This document shows positions 1 to 6,657 of a stretch of 13,601 nt of DNA, piece by piece; the stretch's first letter is position 1, and every line of letters begins with the position of its first letter. Below the pieces are notes generated by a model that had not been told where the DNA came from, searched no databases, and saw only the letters and a program-made list of their open reading frames with translations. A program made the translations under genes and the position numbers. The stretch is from Salinirussus sp. (GTDB lineage Archaea; Halobacteriota; Halobacteria; Halobacteriales; Haloarculaceae): contig JAQCNN010000056.1 in NCBI GenBank assembly GCA_028275005.1, positions 1-13,601 of the forward strand. Reading direction: 5' to 3'.

Positions 1-15
1 CTCGCTTGCGAGCCG

Positions 16-55
16 TGAGAGTGCCTGCGACTTACGTGTCGGCAGGCTCTTTCAT
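16..55. terminator. Edge hairpin, possible terminator or end of an off-window element
   Basis: GCCTGC (23-28) pairs with GCAGGC (42-47). The stem extends inward through GAC/GTC and outward through AGAG/CTCT with one mismatch. A short T-rich tract (CTCTTTC) follows. Just to its left, bases 1-12 form a second small palindrome, CTCGC-TT-GCGAG. The structure could end a plus-strand transcript from outside the window or be part of a mobile element cut by the window edge. No gene is visible in bases 1-162. Confidence 0.3.
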
Positions 56-110
56 TCGTTGAGATTAGTTTGACGAAAGTCGCCTCGATAGACGCTCAAA
101 ATAGAGTGTG

Positions 111-157
111 AAATAAAATTGCCCCCTCTCGTATGTGAGTCGTTCAGCGGGCCTGAA
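111..157 (-). terminator. Possible 3' end signal of mutY
   Basis: Directly beyond the mutY stop codon, on the minus strand, a small stem TTCAG/CTGAA (143-147 with 153-157) is followed about 25 bases on by a T-rich run (AATTTTATTT on the minus strand, 111-120). T-tracts are the usual archaeal termination signal. The call rests on composition and position only. Confidence 0.3.
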
Positions 158-162
158 TCAGA

Positions 163-1089
163 CTACTGGAGGCGAGCAGTTATCTGATCGCCCTCTTCCT
201 CAACTTGGACGAGACCGTCGTCAGAAAGGTCCGAAAGGAGACCTCGCAGCCACTCTTGCCCGTGCTCACCGTCGGGCGTGTAATCGACTCGTATTCGATG
301 TCCGAGGGTGTCTAGGTCCATCTCGTCGTGTTCGCCGAGGAGTCGAACAATCCGTCCGCGGAACTGCCGACGACTACCTTCGAAGCTGGGTTGTGTGGGT
401 ACGTCTGGCGCGGTGAAGTCACCCGTCTGGTACGCATGACACCACTCGCGCCACGGGCAACTGGCCTCGTCACACCGTGGTTTCTTCCCGCAGGCGACAC
501 CGCCGAGTTCCATGATTGCGTTGTTCCAGATTCGGGACTCTCCGGGCGGCATGAGGGCGTTCGCAACGGTTTCGTAGTCCGGATCGTCCGCATTATGGAT
601 TTCCGCAAATGCGCGGTACAGGACACGCTTGACGTTCGTGTCCACGACCGCGTTCCCGTTGTTGAAGGCGAACGAGGCGACCGCGTTTGCGGTGTACGGG
701 CCAACACCCATCAGCTCCTGGAGGGTCTCGGGGTCACTCGGGAACTGTCCGTCAAACTCCGTGACGACCTGGCAGGCGGCCTCGTGGAGGTACTTTGCCC
801 GGTTGTTGTACCCCAGGCTGTGGTCGGTCCAGAACCCGACCACCTCGGCCCGGCTGTCGTCGGCCAGGTCCGCGACGGTAGGCCACTGCTCGAGAAACGC
901 CGTCCAGGCCGTAACGACCCGGGAGAGCTGTGTCTGCTGGCTCATAACCTCGGAGACCAGTATCTCGTAGGGGTCGGTGGTCTCCCGCCACGGGAACGAG
1001 CGGTGGTCCACACGGTACCACGACAGCAGGGCCTCCCGGGCCGGTTCCAGGTCGGTGTCCGCGAGGGTGTCAGTCTCGGAGTCGGCCAC
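163..1089 (-). CDS. mutY: A/G-specific adenine DNA glycosylase (MutY family)
   Basis: Base-excision repair enzyme predicted to remove adenine mispaired with 8-oxoguanine. The 308 residues hold a HhH-GPD core. The catalytic Glu47 lies in SEVMSQQTQ. The helix-hairpin-helix LMGVGPYTANA spans 126-136, and the catalytic Asp150 sits in VVDTNVKR. Four cysteines that should ligate a [4Fe-4S] cluster are at 200, 206, 211 and 217. Their spacing C-x5-C-x4-C-x5-C differs from the C-x6-C-x2-C-x5-C of bacterial MutY. The last 75 or so residues do not resemble the bacterial NUDIX-like 8-oxoG-recognition domain and look more like a small winged-helix fold (inference). The start is GTG at 1089. No Shine-Dalgarno precedes it, but TTTTA lies 26-30 bases upstream, which suits a leaderless transcript. 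The gene stands alone on the minus strand. Confidence 0.9.
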   Translation of the reverse strand: MADSETDTLADTDLEPAREALLSWYRVDHRSFPWRETTDPYEILVSEVMSQQTQLSRVVTAWTAFLEQWPTVADLADDSRAEVVGFWTDHSLGYNNRAKYLHEAACQVVTEFDGQFPSDPETLQELMGVGPYTANAVASFAFNNGNAVVDTNVKRVLYRAFAEIHNADDPDYETVANALMPPGESRIWNNAIMELGGVACGKKPRCDEASCPWREWCHAYQTGDFTAPDVPTQPSFEGSRRQFRGRIVRLLGEHDEMDLDTLGHRIRVDYTPDGEHGQEWLRGLLSDLSDDGLVQVEEEGDQITARLQ

Positions 1090-1114
1090 AGTGATAGTAC
1101 AGGCACGCGTGGAG

Positions 1115-1119
1115 TAAAA
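1115..1119 (-). promoter_or_regulatory. TATA-like element of mutY
   Basis: TTTTA on the minus strand lies 26-30 bases before the GTG start of mutY. Transcription would then begin at or next to the start codon, the common leaderless arrangement in haloarchaea. No Shine-Dalgarno sequence is visible between them. Confidence 0.45.
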
Positions 1120-1145
1120 GTGGGGCGAACAGGCGACACCGGATG

Positions 1146-1188
1146 ACGGCGACGCGCTGTGTCGCGCGACCGCGGAACGCGTCGCCGT
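1146..1188. repeat. 11-bp perfect inverted repeat with nested palindrome
   Basis: ACGGCGACGCG (1146-1156) is the exact reverse complement of CGCGTCGCCGT (1178-1188). The 21-base loop contains a perfect 10-base palindrome, GTCGCGCGAC (1161-1170). It lies between the 3' end of the GDT1-like gene and the mutY promoter. It could be a transcription-end structure or a protein-binding site; neither can be shown from sequence alone. Confidence 0.5.
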
Positions 1189-1222
1189 TGCTCGTCAGGT
1201 CACGTCGGGGGTGGTCCGGCCA

Positions 1223-1243
1223 TCATACAAAACCCCTCGGACG
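1223..1243 (-). terminator. Possible 3' end signal of the GDT1-like gene
   Basis: Just after the stop codon at 1250, the minus strand reads CGTCCGAGGGGTTTTGTATG. A GC-rich block followed by TTTT is consistent with an archaeal terminator, but there is no convincing stem. Confidence 0.3.
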
Positions 1244-1249
1244 ACAGGG

Positions 1250-1954
1250 TCAGACGAGCGCGAACAACAGGGAGGAGACCGCACCGATTGCCGCCTCCCA
1301 CACGGAGTAGCCCGTCGTGATGCTGAGGACGGTGTCGGCGGCAAAAAACAGGAAGATACCGGCCCCGATGAAGTGTGCCTTGCGCAGATTAAACCGGTGG
1401 GAGAACCGGTAGAAAAACAGCGCGTTAGCCAGGCTCACGGGGATGATCGCCGCCATCTCGCCGGCCCAGATGGCCGCTCCGGCGCTGTACTGGGTCGCGA
1501 GCGAAATCGTGACCAGCTGTGTCTTGTCGCCAAACTCGCCGACGGCCATCATCGCGAAGATCCCGACGAAGGTCGCAACCCGTTCGGGCAGGTCGAACCC
1601 GAGCACCGACAGCTCCTGTTCGACCGAGCCAAAGCCGCCGTCGGTCTCGGTCGCCCTGGGGTTCGAGTCCCGCGCCGGCGCCGAGCGGAGCAACAGCAGG
1701 CCAAAGAGCAGGAAGAAGCCGGCGGCGATGATATCCAGGGCCAACGGCGGTAACGCACCCTGGAGTGCCTGTCCGAGACCGATCTCCAGGGCGGTCCAGC
1801 CGGCAAACGCACTCCCCGCGGCCGCGACCACGATAAGTGGGTTGTACCGCGTCGACAGCCCGGAGATGATGAACTGGACCTTCTCACCTGGAAGCACCGC
1901 CAACTGTGCCGTAGCCGCCACGACGAACACTTCGGCAAAGCCGGGCCCCGCCAC
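1250..1954 (-). CDS. TMEM165/GDT1 (UPF0016) family divalent cation transporter
   Basis: Predicted membrane antiporter of the GDT1 family, whose members move Mn2+ or Ca2+ against H+ and are used for cation homeostasis. The 234 residues form two hydrophobic halves of about three segments each (roughly 5-90 and 107-234), joined by a polar acidic loop at 91-106. The second half has the canonical signature GEFGDKTQL (E120, D123, K124, T125). The first half has only a degenerate copy, LPGEKVQF (21-28), in which the first acidic residue is lost and Asp is replaced by Glu24. GTG at 1954 is chosen because GGAGGGG (1961-1967) lies six bases before it. An in-frame stop lies ten codons upstream of that GTG and excludes an ATG start. 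The substrate cannot be assigned. An eight-codon upstream ORF precedes the gene (see separate entry). Confidence 0.85.
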   Translation of the reverse strand: MAGPGFAEVFVVAATAQLAVLPGEKVQFIISGLSTRYNPLIVVAAAGSAFAGWTALEIGLGQALQGALPPLALDIIAAGFFLLFGLLLLRSAPARDSNPRATETDGGFGSVEQELSVLGFDLPERVATFVGIFAMMAVGEFGDKTQLVTISLATQYSAGAAIWAGEMAAIIPVSLANALFFYRFSHRFNLRKAHFIGAGIFLFFAADTVLSITTGYSVWEAAIGAVSSLLFALV

Positions 1955-1955
1955 G

Positions 1956-1982
1956 TCAGACCCCTCCGACGGCGTCAGTCAT
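1956..1982 (-). CDS. Eight-codon upstream ORF before the GDT1-like gene (speculative)
   Basis: ATG at 1982 opens a frame encoding MTDAVGGV that stops with TGA one base before the GTG start of the transporter gene. The Shine-Dalgarno GGAGGGG lies inside this mini-ORF. The TATA-like element at 2006-2014 would start transcription almost exactly at this ATG, so the mini-ORF could be translated leaderless and couple to the transporter. It could equally be chance or the trace of an ancestral start displaced by a one-base change. Confidence 0.25.
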   Translation of the reverse strand: MTDAVGGV

Positions 1983-2005
1983 TCAGACAGATTTAGACGC
2001 ATCTA

Positions 2006-2014
2006 ATTAATAAA
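2006..2014 (-). promoter_or_regulatory. TATA-like element of the GDT1-like gene
   Basis: The minus strand reads TTTATTAAT in an otherwise GC-rich context, within an AT-rich tract spanning about 2002-2014. A start site about 27 bases downstream would fall near 1983, giving the transporter GTG (1954) a leader of about 29 bases that includes the GGAGGGG ribosome-binding site. Confidence 0.5.
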
Positions 2015-2019
2015 TCCGG

Positions 2020-2029
2020 CGGTTAAAAT
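2020..2029 (-). terminator. T-rich tract after flpA
   Basis: Immediately after the flpA TAG stop (2030-2032) the minus strand reads ATTTTAACC. A short T-tract right after the stop is a plausible archaeal termination signal, and it lies just upstream of the next gene's promoter. Confidence 0.3.
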
Positions 2030-2656
2030 CTACCGCGGCCGAGCCACCACAGCCAGGTGGTCCTCGTGTCGCGGGTCGAGTCGCCGGCGGTCCAGCAGCT
2101 CGTACCCCTCCTCGAGCTCTGCGGTGGCGGCCTCGAAGACCGCCTCCGGCTCGCGGGTGACGTCCTCGCTACGGGCCTTCACCGCGAGCAGCAGGCGGCC
2201 GTCCTCCCGGAGGAACTGCCGGTTCTCGAGTGCGACTGCCGCCTGCCCCCGGGTAGCGACATCCTGGACGATGGTGTCGACCGGCTCCACGGTGTGTGCG
2301 TAGGTCTCGGGGCGGCGTGCGTCCTTCAACAGCGGGAACAGCCGGTCACGGTCGCGGGCAACGGCAACGAGGTCCCTGACCGGCCGCGGGGCGAACTCGA
2401 CGGCGTAGGTCGGCCCGGCGAAGTCGGCGACGTGACTCGGTGTCGTCCCGGCCGCTGCCCCCAGGTACAGCACTGTCTCCCCGCCGGTGAGCCCCGTCTC
2501 CATCCCCGCATCGAGCATCGCACCGAGCTTCGAACGACCCGGGTCCCAGGCCCGCCACCCCTCGTCTGTCGACTCGTCGGAGACCTGTGGCCCGCGGGTG
2601 GCCAGCGTTCGGTCGCCGCCGATCGTCCGGTACTGAACCCCTTCGGGCAGATTCAT
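2030..2656 (-). CDS. flpA: Fibrillarin-like rRNA/tRNA 2'-O-methyltransferase
   Basis: SAM-dependent catalytic subunit of the archaeal C/D-box sRNP, which 2'-O-methylates rRNA and tRNA at sites chosen by guide RNAs. The 208 residues match the usual archaeal length. The N-terminal GVQYRTIGGDRTLATR block (6-21) is followed by WDPGRSKLGA (37-46). The SAM-binding motif I is TVLYLGAAAGTTPSHVAD (61-78), and AVEFAPRP (85-92) carries the acidic residue that usually contacts the SAM ribose. DTIVQDVA (127-134) and LLLAVKARS (155-163) are the later Rossmann strands of the family. The start at 2656 fits the family N-terminus; the frame stays open much further upstream, but that extension overlaps nop5 and is Arg/Gly-rich shadow sequence. 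ATG overlaps the nop5 stop by four bases (ATGA), so the two are probably translationally coupled. Confidence 0.95.
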   Translation of the reverse strand: MNLPEGVQYRTIGGDRTLATRGPQVSDESTDEGWRAWDPGRSKLGAMLDAGMETGLTGGETVLYLGAAAGTTPSHVADFAGPTYAVEFAPRPVRDLVAVARDRDRLFPLLKDARRPETYAHTVEPVDTIVQDVATRGQAAVALENRQFLREDGRLLLAVKARSEDVTREPEAVFEAATAELEEGYELLDRRRLDPRHEDHLAVVARPR

Positions 2657-3480
2657 CCGTCCCCCCGGGTGCGGATACGCTCGATACGCTCGTCCAGTTC
2701 GCGGTCGAGGGTTGCCCGTCGGTCGCCGCTGTAGTGGTCGACTCGAGCCGCGATAGTCAGCTTGCCCGCAAGCGCCCTGGCGGCCGACCCACGCTCCGCG
2801 GGGTCCGTGCCGCGGACGTACTCGTGGGTGTAGATGACGCCGTGTTTCGGCGATGGGGCCCCACCCTGGAGGTGGGCAAACAGCGCGTCCTCCGCCCCCA
2901 GGACCTGGAGTGTGCCGCTTGGCTTCCTCGCCAGCGCCTCTAACCCACCCGCGAGTGAGACGAGTCGCGCGGCGAGGATGGGCCCCGCGAGCGCCGACAG
3001 GTTCGGGGCCACCGACGGTGCGGTTCGCTCGACGTGTCCGCGGAGGGCTGCTGCCTCCTCCTCCAGGGACCGAACGCGTGTTGCGAGGGCCACCAGCCGT
3101 CGCTCGCCGGGCTCTCCGGGCTCGCGGTCGGCAACGGCGGCCGCGTCCTCCGGCCAGCCGAGGCTGCCAGCCCACTCCGCGACACGCTCGGCGAGTTCGT
3201 TCGCCGTCCGGCGGGCGTCGTCCATCGCACGGAGACTGTGGGTGAGTTGGTTGTCGTCCGCCCGCTCGCGCTCACGGCTGGCCGCTGTGGCCGCCCGAAG
3301 CGTCGCCGCACGAAGCCGACTGTAGTAGTCGTCCTCGTCGGCCGCGAAGTCGGCCTCGACAGCCAGACCGGGCCAGTCCGCCGGCCCGTCGGCACTCCCG
3401 TCCTCGATGGCCGCCCTGGCACCCTCCGTATCCCCCGGGTCCACGTCCTGGAACCAGCCCGCGGCGGTGTCTCCGGTCAT
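2653..3480 (-). CDS. nop5: C/D-box sRNP scaffold protein Nop5 (NOP56/58 family)
   Basis: Bridges fibrillarin to the L7Ae-guide RNA complex in the archaeal C/D-box RNP. The 275 residues include a coiled-coil region (about 70-110 and 125-150, with DNQLTHSLRAMDDARRTANE at 76-95) and a Nop domain (about 158-224). The Nop domain is marked by APNLSALAGPILAARLVSLA (158-177) and the RNA-contacting PKHGVIYTHEYVRG (211-224). The protein is shorter than the roughly 380-410 residues of Nop5 in many other archaea. Its N-terminal fibrillarin-binding domain is reduced to about 60 acidic residues, and there is no long Lys/Glu tail. The ATG at 3480 has ACATTTA (3504-3510) 24-30 bases upstream and no clear Shine-Dalgarno at normal spacing, so a leaderless or near-leaderless transcript is likely. 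It is first gene of the nop5-flpA operon. Confidence 0.93.
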   Translation of the reverse strand: MTGDTAAGWFQDVDPGDTEGARAAIEDGSADGPADWPGLAVEADFAADEDDYYSRLRAATLRAATAASRERERADDNQLTHSLRAMDDARRTANELAERVAEWAGSLGWPEDAAAVADREPGEPGERRLVALATRVRSLEEEAAALRGHVERTAPSVAPNLSALAGPILAARLVSLAGGLEALARKPSGTLQVLGAEDALFAHLQGGAPSPKHGVIYTHEYVRGTDPAERGSAARALAGKLTIAARVDHYSGDRRATLDRELDERIERIRTRGDG

Positions 3481-3503
3481 GCTCCGTGTAGAGCCCCGGC
3501 CGG

Positions 3504-3510
3504 TAAATGT
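3504..3510 (-). promoter_or_regulatory. TATA-like element of the nop5-flpA operon
   Basis: ACATTTA on the minus strand ends 24 bases before the nop5 ATG, so the start site should be at or next to that codon. It shares the 134-base divergent region 3481-3614 with the acyl-CoA ligase promoter. Confidence 0.5.
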
Positions 3511-3584
3511 GCTTTCGGTAGCGCCGCCCGGCCGACACCGGAGCCCTCACCGGCGGCCGAGAGACGCCGGTCCCTACGGGTGGC

Positions 3585-3591
3585 TTTTATA
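3585..3591 (+). promoter_or_regulatory. TATA box of the acyl-CoA ligase gene
   Basis: TTTTATA stands out in a very GC-rich context. Its centre lies 27 bases before the ATG at 3615, which places the predicted start site on the start codon. This is the clearest TATA-like element in the window. Confidence 0.6.
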
Positions 3592-3614
3592 CGCCGGCCG
3601 CGTCGTGTGATGGC

Positions 3615-5591
3615 ATGACACGAGAGTCGCCAGCCTGGCTCCGGGCTGAGCGGGAGTATCGTGACCGGCTCCCCGACCGGTGTACGGTTCCCGAGCTGTT
3701 CGAGGACAGCGCGGCGCGTCACGTCGACCGGCCAGCCCAGCAGTACAAGGGCGGTGTCTACGACCGCTCACTCGTGGCGACGGGGGTCGTTCCGGCGGCC
3801 GAGCCCGGCGAGTTCGCGACACTCACCTACGGCGAGATGCGGGATATCGTCCGGAGGCTCGCGGCCGGCCTGCGGGAACTCGGGCTCGGGGCCGGTGACC
3901 GGGTGGCAATCTACGCCGACACACGCATGGAGTGGGCACAGGTCGACTTTGCGACGCTTGCGGCCGGCTGTGTCGTCACCACCGTCTACACCGAATCCTC
4001 CCCCGCACAGTTGCACTACCTTCTCCAGGACCCGGGCGCGAGGGCGGTGGTCGTCGGGAGTGAGGCTCTCCTCGAGACCCTCCTCGGGGTCGAAGATGAC
4101 CTCGACCTCGACCTGGAGGGTATCGTCCTCCTCGACGAGCCCACGCGCGAGTACGACCGTGCGGACATCTACACGCTCGGTGACATCCACGAACGAGGGG
4201 TGAGGGCCTACGACCCGGAGGCCTACCAGGCCTGGCTCGATGACCGCGACGCCGCGGACCTCGCGAGCCTCGTCTACACCTCGGGGACGACCGGCGACCC
4301 GAAGGGGGTGAAACTCTCCCACCACAACTTTCGGACGAACGTCCGTCAGGTCCACCGGCGGTTCTGCCCTCGACCGGACAAGGAGCCCGGCACGCCCACG
4401 CTCGACGAGGAGACCCGGGCGGTCTCGTTTCTCCCGCTCGCACACGTCTTCGAGCGCCTCTCCGGGCACTTCGCGCTCTTTTCGGTCGGTGCGAGCGTGG
4501 GCTACGCCGAGAGCCCCGATACCCTCACCGAGGACTTCCCGAAGCTGGCGCCGACGACCGCGGGTAGCGTCCCCCGGGTCTACGAGCGCATCTACGAGGG
4601 GATCCGCGAGCAGGCGGGCGAGTCCGACACGAGAGCGTCGGTGTTCGAGTGGGCCGCCGGCGTCGCCCGCCGGTACGCCGACGCCGAGTCACCCGGCCCG
4701 CTGTTGCGTCTGCAACACGGGGTCGCCGACCGTCTGGTCTACAGCACCGTCCGCGAACGCCTCGGCGGGAACATCGAATTTCTCGTCTCCGGTGGCGGGA
4801 GCCTCAGCCCCGAACTCAGCCGCCTGTTTCTCGGCATGGGCGTGACCGTCGTCGAGGGGTACGGCCTCACCGAGACCTCGCCGGTCGTCTCGACGAACCC
4901 GCTAGAGGACATCCGCCCGGGGACGCTCGGCCCCCCGGTTGTCGGCGTCGAGACGCGGGTCGACGAGTCCGTGGTCCCACAGGCGGAGTTTGCGGCCTCC
5001 GGCAAGGTCGGGGAACTGCTCGTGCGCGGTGACAGCGTCACCGAGGGCTACTGGGAGCAACCCGACGCCACCGAGCAGGCCTTCGACGATGGCTGGTTTC
5101 GCACCGGCGATATCGTCGCCGAGTCACCCGACGGCTACCTGACCTTCCGGGAGCGACTCAAACAGCTGCTCGTCCTCTCGACTGGCAAAAACGTCGCCCC
5201 CGGCCCCATCGAGGACCGCTTTGCCACCAGCGAGCGTATCACCCAGATTATGCTCGTCGGTGACGGCCGGAAGTACGTGGCGGCCCTCGTCGTCCCCAAC
5301 GTCACGCGGCTCCGCGGGTGGGCGACAGAGCAGGGGGTCTCGCTCCCGGCGGACAGTGCGGCGGTCTGTGCGAACGACCGCGCCCGTGAGTGGGTCCGGG
5401 AGGCCCTCCTCGAGGTGAACGCCGACCTGTCACCCCACGAGTCCGTCGAGCGGTTCGAACTCGTCACCGAGGAGTGGACCGCGGAGAACGGGCTGCTCAC
5501 CCCGTCGATGAAGAAAAAACGCCGGCGGATCACCGACGCCTACGAGGAGAAAGTCGAGCGCCTCTACGCCGAGGGAGTCGCCGTGGAGTGA
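3615..5591 (+). CDS. Long-chain fatty acid-CoA ligase (AMP-forming)
   Basis: Predicted ANL-superfamily enzyme that activates long-chain fatty acids to acyl-CoA through an acyl-adenylate, probably feeding beta-oxidation. The 658 residues are typical of the long-chain FadD15/FAA1-type subgroup. The phosphate-binding loop YTSGTTGDPKGVKLSH spans 221-236. The adenine/acyl pocket motif GYGLTETSP spans 415-423. DGWFRTGDI (492-500) holds the ribose-binding Asp499. The hinge and subgroup motif LKQLLVLSTGKNVAP spans 515-529, and the C-terminal lysine cluster PSMKKKRRRI begins near 630. ATG at 3615 is chosen because TTTTATA lies 24-30 bases upstream and no Shine-Dalgarno is present (leaderless). An ATG at 3610 is in another frame. 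The gene is monocistronic and converges on the YjbQ gene with a 30-base gap. The chain-length preference cannot be told from the sequence. Confidence 0.92.
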   Translation: MTRESPAWLRAEREYRDRLPDRCTVPELFEDSAARHVDRPAQQYKGGVYDRSLVATGVVPAAEPGEFATLTYGEMRDIVRRLAAGLRELGLGAGDRVAIYADTRMEWAQVDFATLAAGCVVTTVYTESSPAQLHYLLQDPGARAVVVGSEALLETLLGVEDDLDLDLEGIVLLDEPTREYDRADIYTLGDIHERGVRAYDPEAYQAWLDDRDAADLASLVYTSGTTGDPKGVKLSHHNFRTNVRQVHRRFCPRPDKEPGTPTLDEETRAVSFLPLAHVFERLSGHFALFSVGASVGYAESPDTLTEDFPKLAPTTAGSVPRVYERIYEGIREQAGESDTRASVFEWAAGVARRYADAESPGPLLRLQHGVADRLVYSTVRERLGGNIEFLVSGGGSLSPELSRLFLGMGVTVVEGYGLTETSPVVSTNPLEDIRPGTLGPPVVGVETRVDESVVPQAEFAASGKVGELLVRGDSVTEGYWEQPDATEQAFDDGWFRTGDIVAESPDGYLTFRERLKQLLVLSTGKNVAPGPIEDRFATSERITQIMLVGDGRKYVAALVVPNVTRLRGWATEQGVSLPADSAAVCANDRAREWVREALLEVNADLSPHESVERFELVTEEWTAENGLLTPSMKKKRRRITDAYEEKVERLYAEGVAVE

Positions 5592-5612
5592 GGCCGGCCT
5601 GGCGAAACACCG

Positions 5613-5632
5613 TCACCGGGGTCAGCCGGTGA
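5613..5632. terminator. Hairpin between the convergent ligase and YjbQ genes
   Basis: TCACCGG (5613-5619) pairs with CCGGTGA (5626-5632) around a six-base loop. It lies in the 30-base gap between the two convergent genes and runs into the last codons of the YjbQ frame. No T-tract follows on either strand, so a terminator role is uncertain. Confidence 0.25.
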
Positions 5633-6005
5633 GCACCCGAACCGTCCGCGTCCGGGGCCCGTCACACTCCACCAGCAGGACCGACTGCCAGGTCCCCAGG
5701 TCCGGTTGCCCGCCACGCACCGGGACCGTGACACTCGGGCCGACGAGCATCGCACGGACGTGTGCGTCGGCGTTGCCGTCCAGCGTGTCGTGGTCCCACC
5801 CGTCGTCGGAGACCAGCCCGGAGAGGGCAGTCTCGAAGTCACCGAGTAGCTGTGGCTCGGCCTCGTTGACGGTGACCGCGGCGGTGGTGTGGTCGACGTG
5901 GACCGTCGCCGTCCCCGACGCGTCCGCAGGGAGCGATGAGGCGACGCGGTCGGTCACGCTGACGACGCTCAGGCGACTGTCGGTGCTGACGGTGAACTCG
6001 GTCAT
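5622..6005 (-). CDS. YjbQ/UPF0047 family protein
   Basis: Small conserved protein of the YjbQ family. Some members have weak thiamine-phosphate-synthase activity, but the physiological role is not settled. The 127 residues carry the full family signature: DHTTAAVTVNE (38-48), GNADAHVRAMLVGPSVTVPV (77-96), PDLGTWQSVLLVE (101-113) and DGPRTR (115-120). Conserved His39 and His82 with acidic residues suggest a metal-bound pocket, as seen in family structures. The length is slightly below the roughly 132-140 residues usual in bacteria. ATG at 6005 has no Shine-Dalgarno; a weak TTTTC-type element lies 20-24 bases upstream, so a leaderless transcript is possible. The neighbouring ligase is convergent and the VOC gene is 223 bases upstream, so an operon is unlikely. 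Confidence 0.9.
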   Translation of the reverse strand: MTEFTVSTDSRLSVVSVTDRVASSLPADASGTATVHVDHTTAAVTVNEAEPQLLGDFETALSGLVSDDGWDHDTLDGNADAHVRAMLVGPSVTVPVRGGQPDLGTWQSVLLVECDGPRTRTVRVLTG

Positions 6006-6024
6006 GCCCGGACCCAGTGGCCTC

Positions 6025-6029
6025 GAAAA
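6025..6029 (-). promoter_or_regulatory. Weak TATA-like element of the YjbQ gene
   Basis: The minus strand reads CTTTTCGA here, with TTTT 21-24 bases before the ATG at 6005. It is the only AT-rich patch at the right distance, but it is a poor match to a haloarchaeal TATA box. Confidence 0.25.
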
Positions 6030-6228
6030 GATGTGCGTTACTACGACCGGAGCGTGCGGTCACGGCTGGGCTAAACGGTCTCACCCGTCGGCAGTCGGAA
6101 CGGAACGCCGGATGGCCCACTGCTGGTGGCGCTTCGGAAACGGGGGAGTGAGACCCTGTCAACCGTACCGCTCCTCGTGCGTTCTGTCACCGCCGCGGAT
6201 TCGACACCGAGCGGTCGCGGCGAGCGCG

Positions 6229-6627
6229 CTACAGGTGTTCGATGAGTTCGACGCGAACGCCGCTTGGACCGGTACAGAAGGCGATTTTCAGGTCGCCAAA
6301 GGCCGTCGGCTCCATGACGAAATCGACGCCGCCAGCGGCCAGTTCGCTGCGGGCGGCTTCGACATCCGAAACGACGTAACCGAAGTGGAGGAACCCTGCG
6401 GGGACCGACTCGACCAGCCCGGCCGCCTCGTACGGAGCCTCGTCGAACAGATAGACGAGCTTGTCCGCGACATCGAGCGCGACGTGGTTCACCGCGGTTG
6501 CACCCGCACCGTCGGCGGCGTCGCCGCGCTCGAGTACCTCGCCGCCGAAGTAGTCCCGGTAGAACGACTCACTCGCCTCGAGGTCGTCGGTCTTGAGCGC
6601 AACGTGAAAGAACGACTCCGGTTCCAT
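6229..6627 (-). CDS. VOC superfamily protein (glyoxalase/lactoylglutathione lyase-like)
   Basis: Vicinal-oxygen-chelate fold protein of 132 residues with two beta-alpha-beta-beta-beta repeats. Candidate metal ligands by position are His8 (FFHVALKT), His48 (VNHVALDV), His81 (FLHFGYVV) and Glu127 (GVRVELIEH). The H...H...E pattern suits a metal-dependent lyase, isomerase or dioxygenase, and the repeat beginning GFLHFGYVVSDVEAARSELA (78-97) is typical of lactoylglutathione lyase-like entries. Haloarchaea generally lack glutathione, so the thiol cosubstrate, if any, is unknown and the name should be taken as fold-level only. ATG at 6627 is chosen because the family N-terminus begins here. The frame extends to 6756, but the added residues are Arg/Cys-rich and unlike the fold. 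GTTTTTG lies 25-30 bases upstream. The gene appears monocistronic. Confidence 0.85.
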   Translation of the reverse strand: MEPESFFHVALKTDDLEASESFYRDYFGGEVLERGDAADGAGATAVNHVALDVADKLVYLFDEAPYEAAGLVESVPAGFLHFGYVVSDVEAARSELAAGGVDFVMEPTAFGDLKIAFCTGPSGVRVELIEHL

Positions 6628-6651
6628 ACCGCCTGCAACGGACGCCAGTGC

Positions 6652-6657
6652 AAAAAC
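6652..6657 (-). promoter_or_regulatory. TATA-like element of the VOC gene
   Basis: The minus strand reads GTTTTTGCAC, with the T-run 25-29 bases before the ATG at 6627, the spacing expected for a leaderless transcript. The match to the haloarchaeal consensus is only moderate. Confidence 0.35.

Noticed and set aside
328..1146. 272-codon plus-strand frame opposite mutY
   Set aside because: The minus strand encodes a MutY with all catalytic motifs; the plus frame has no family features.
2657..3175. N-terminal extension of the fibrillarin frame
   Set aside because: The added residues are Arg/Gly/Pro-rich, overlap nop5, and precede the normal fibrillarin N-terminus at 2656.
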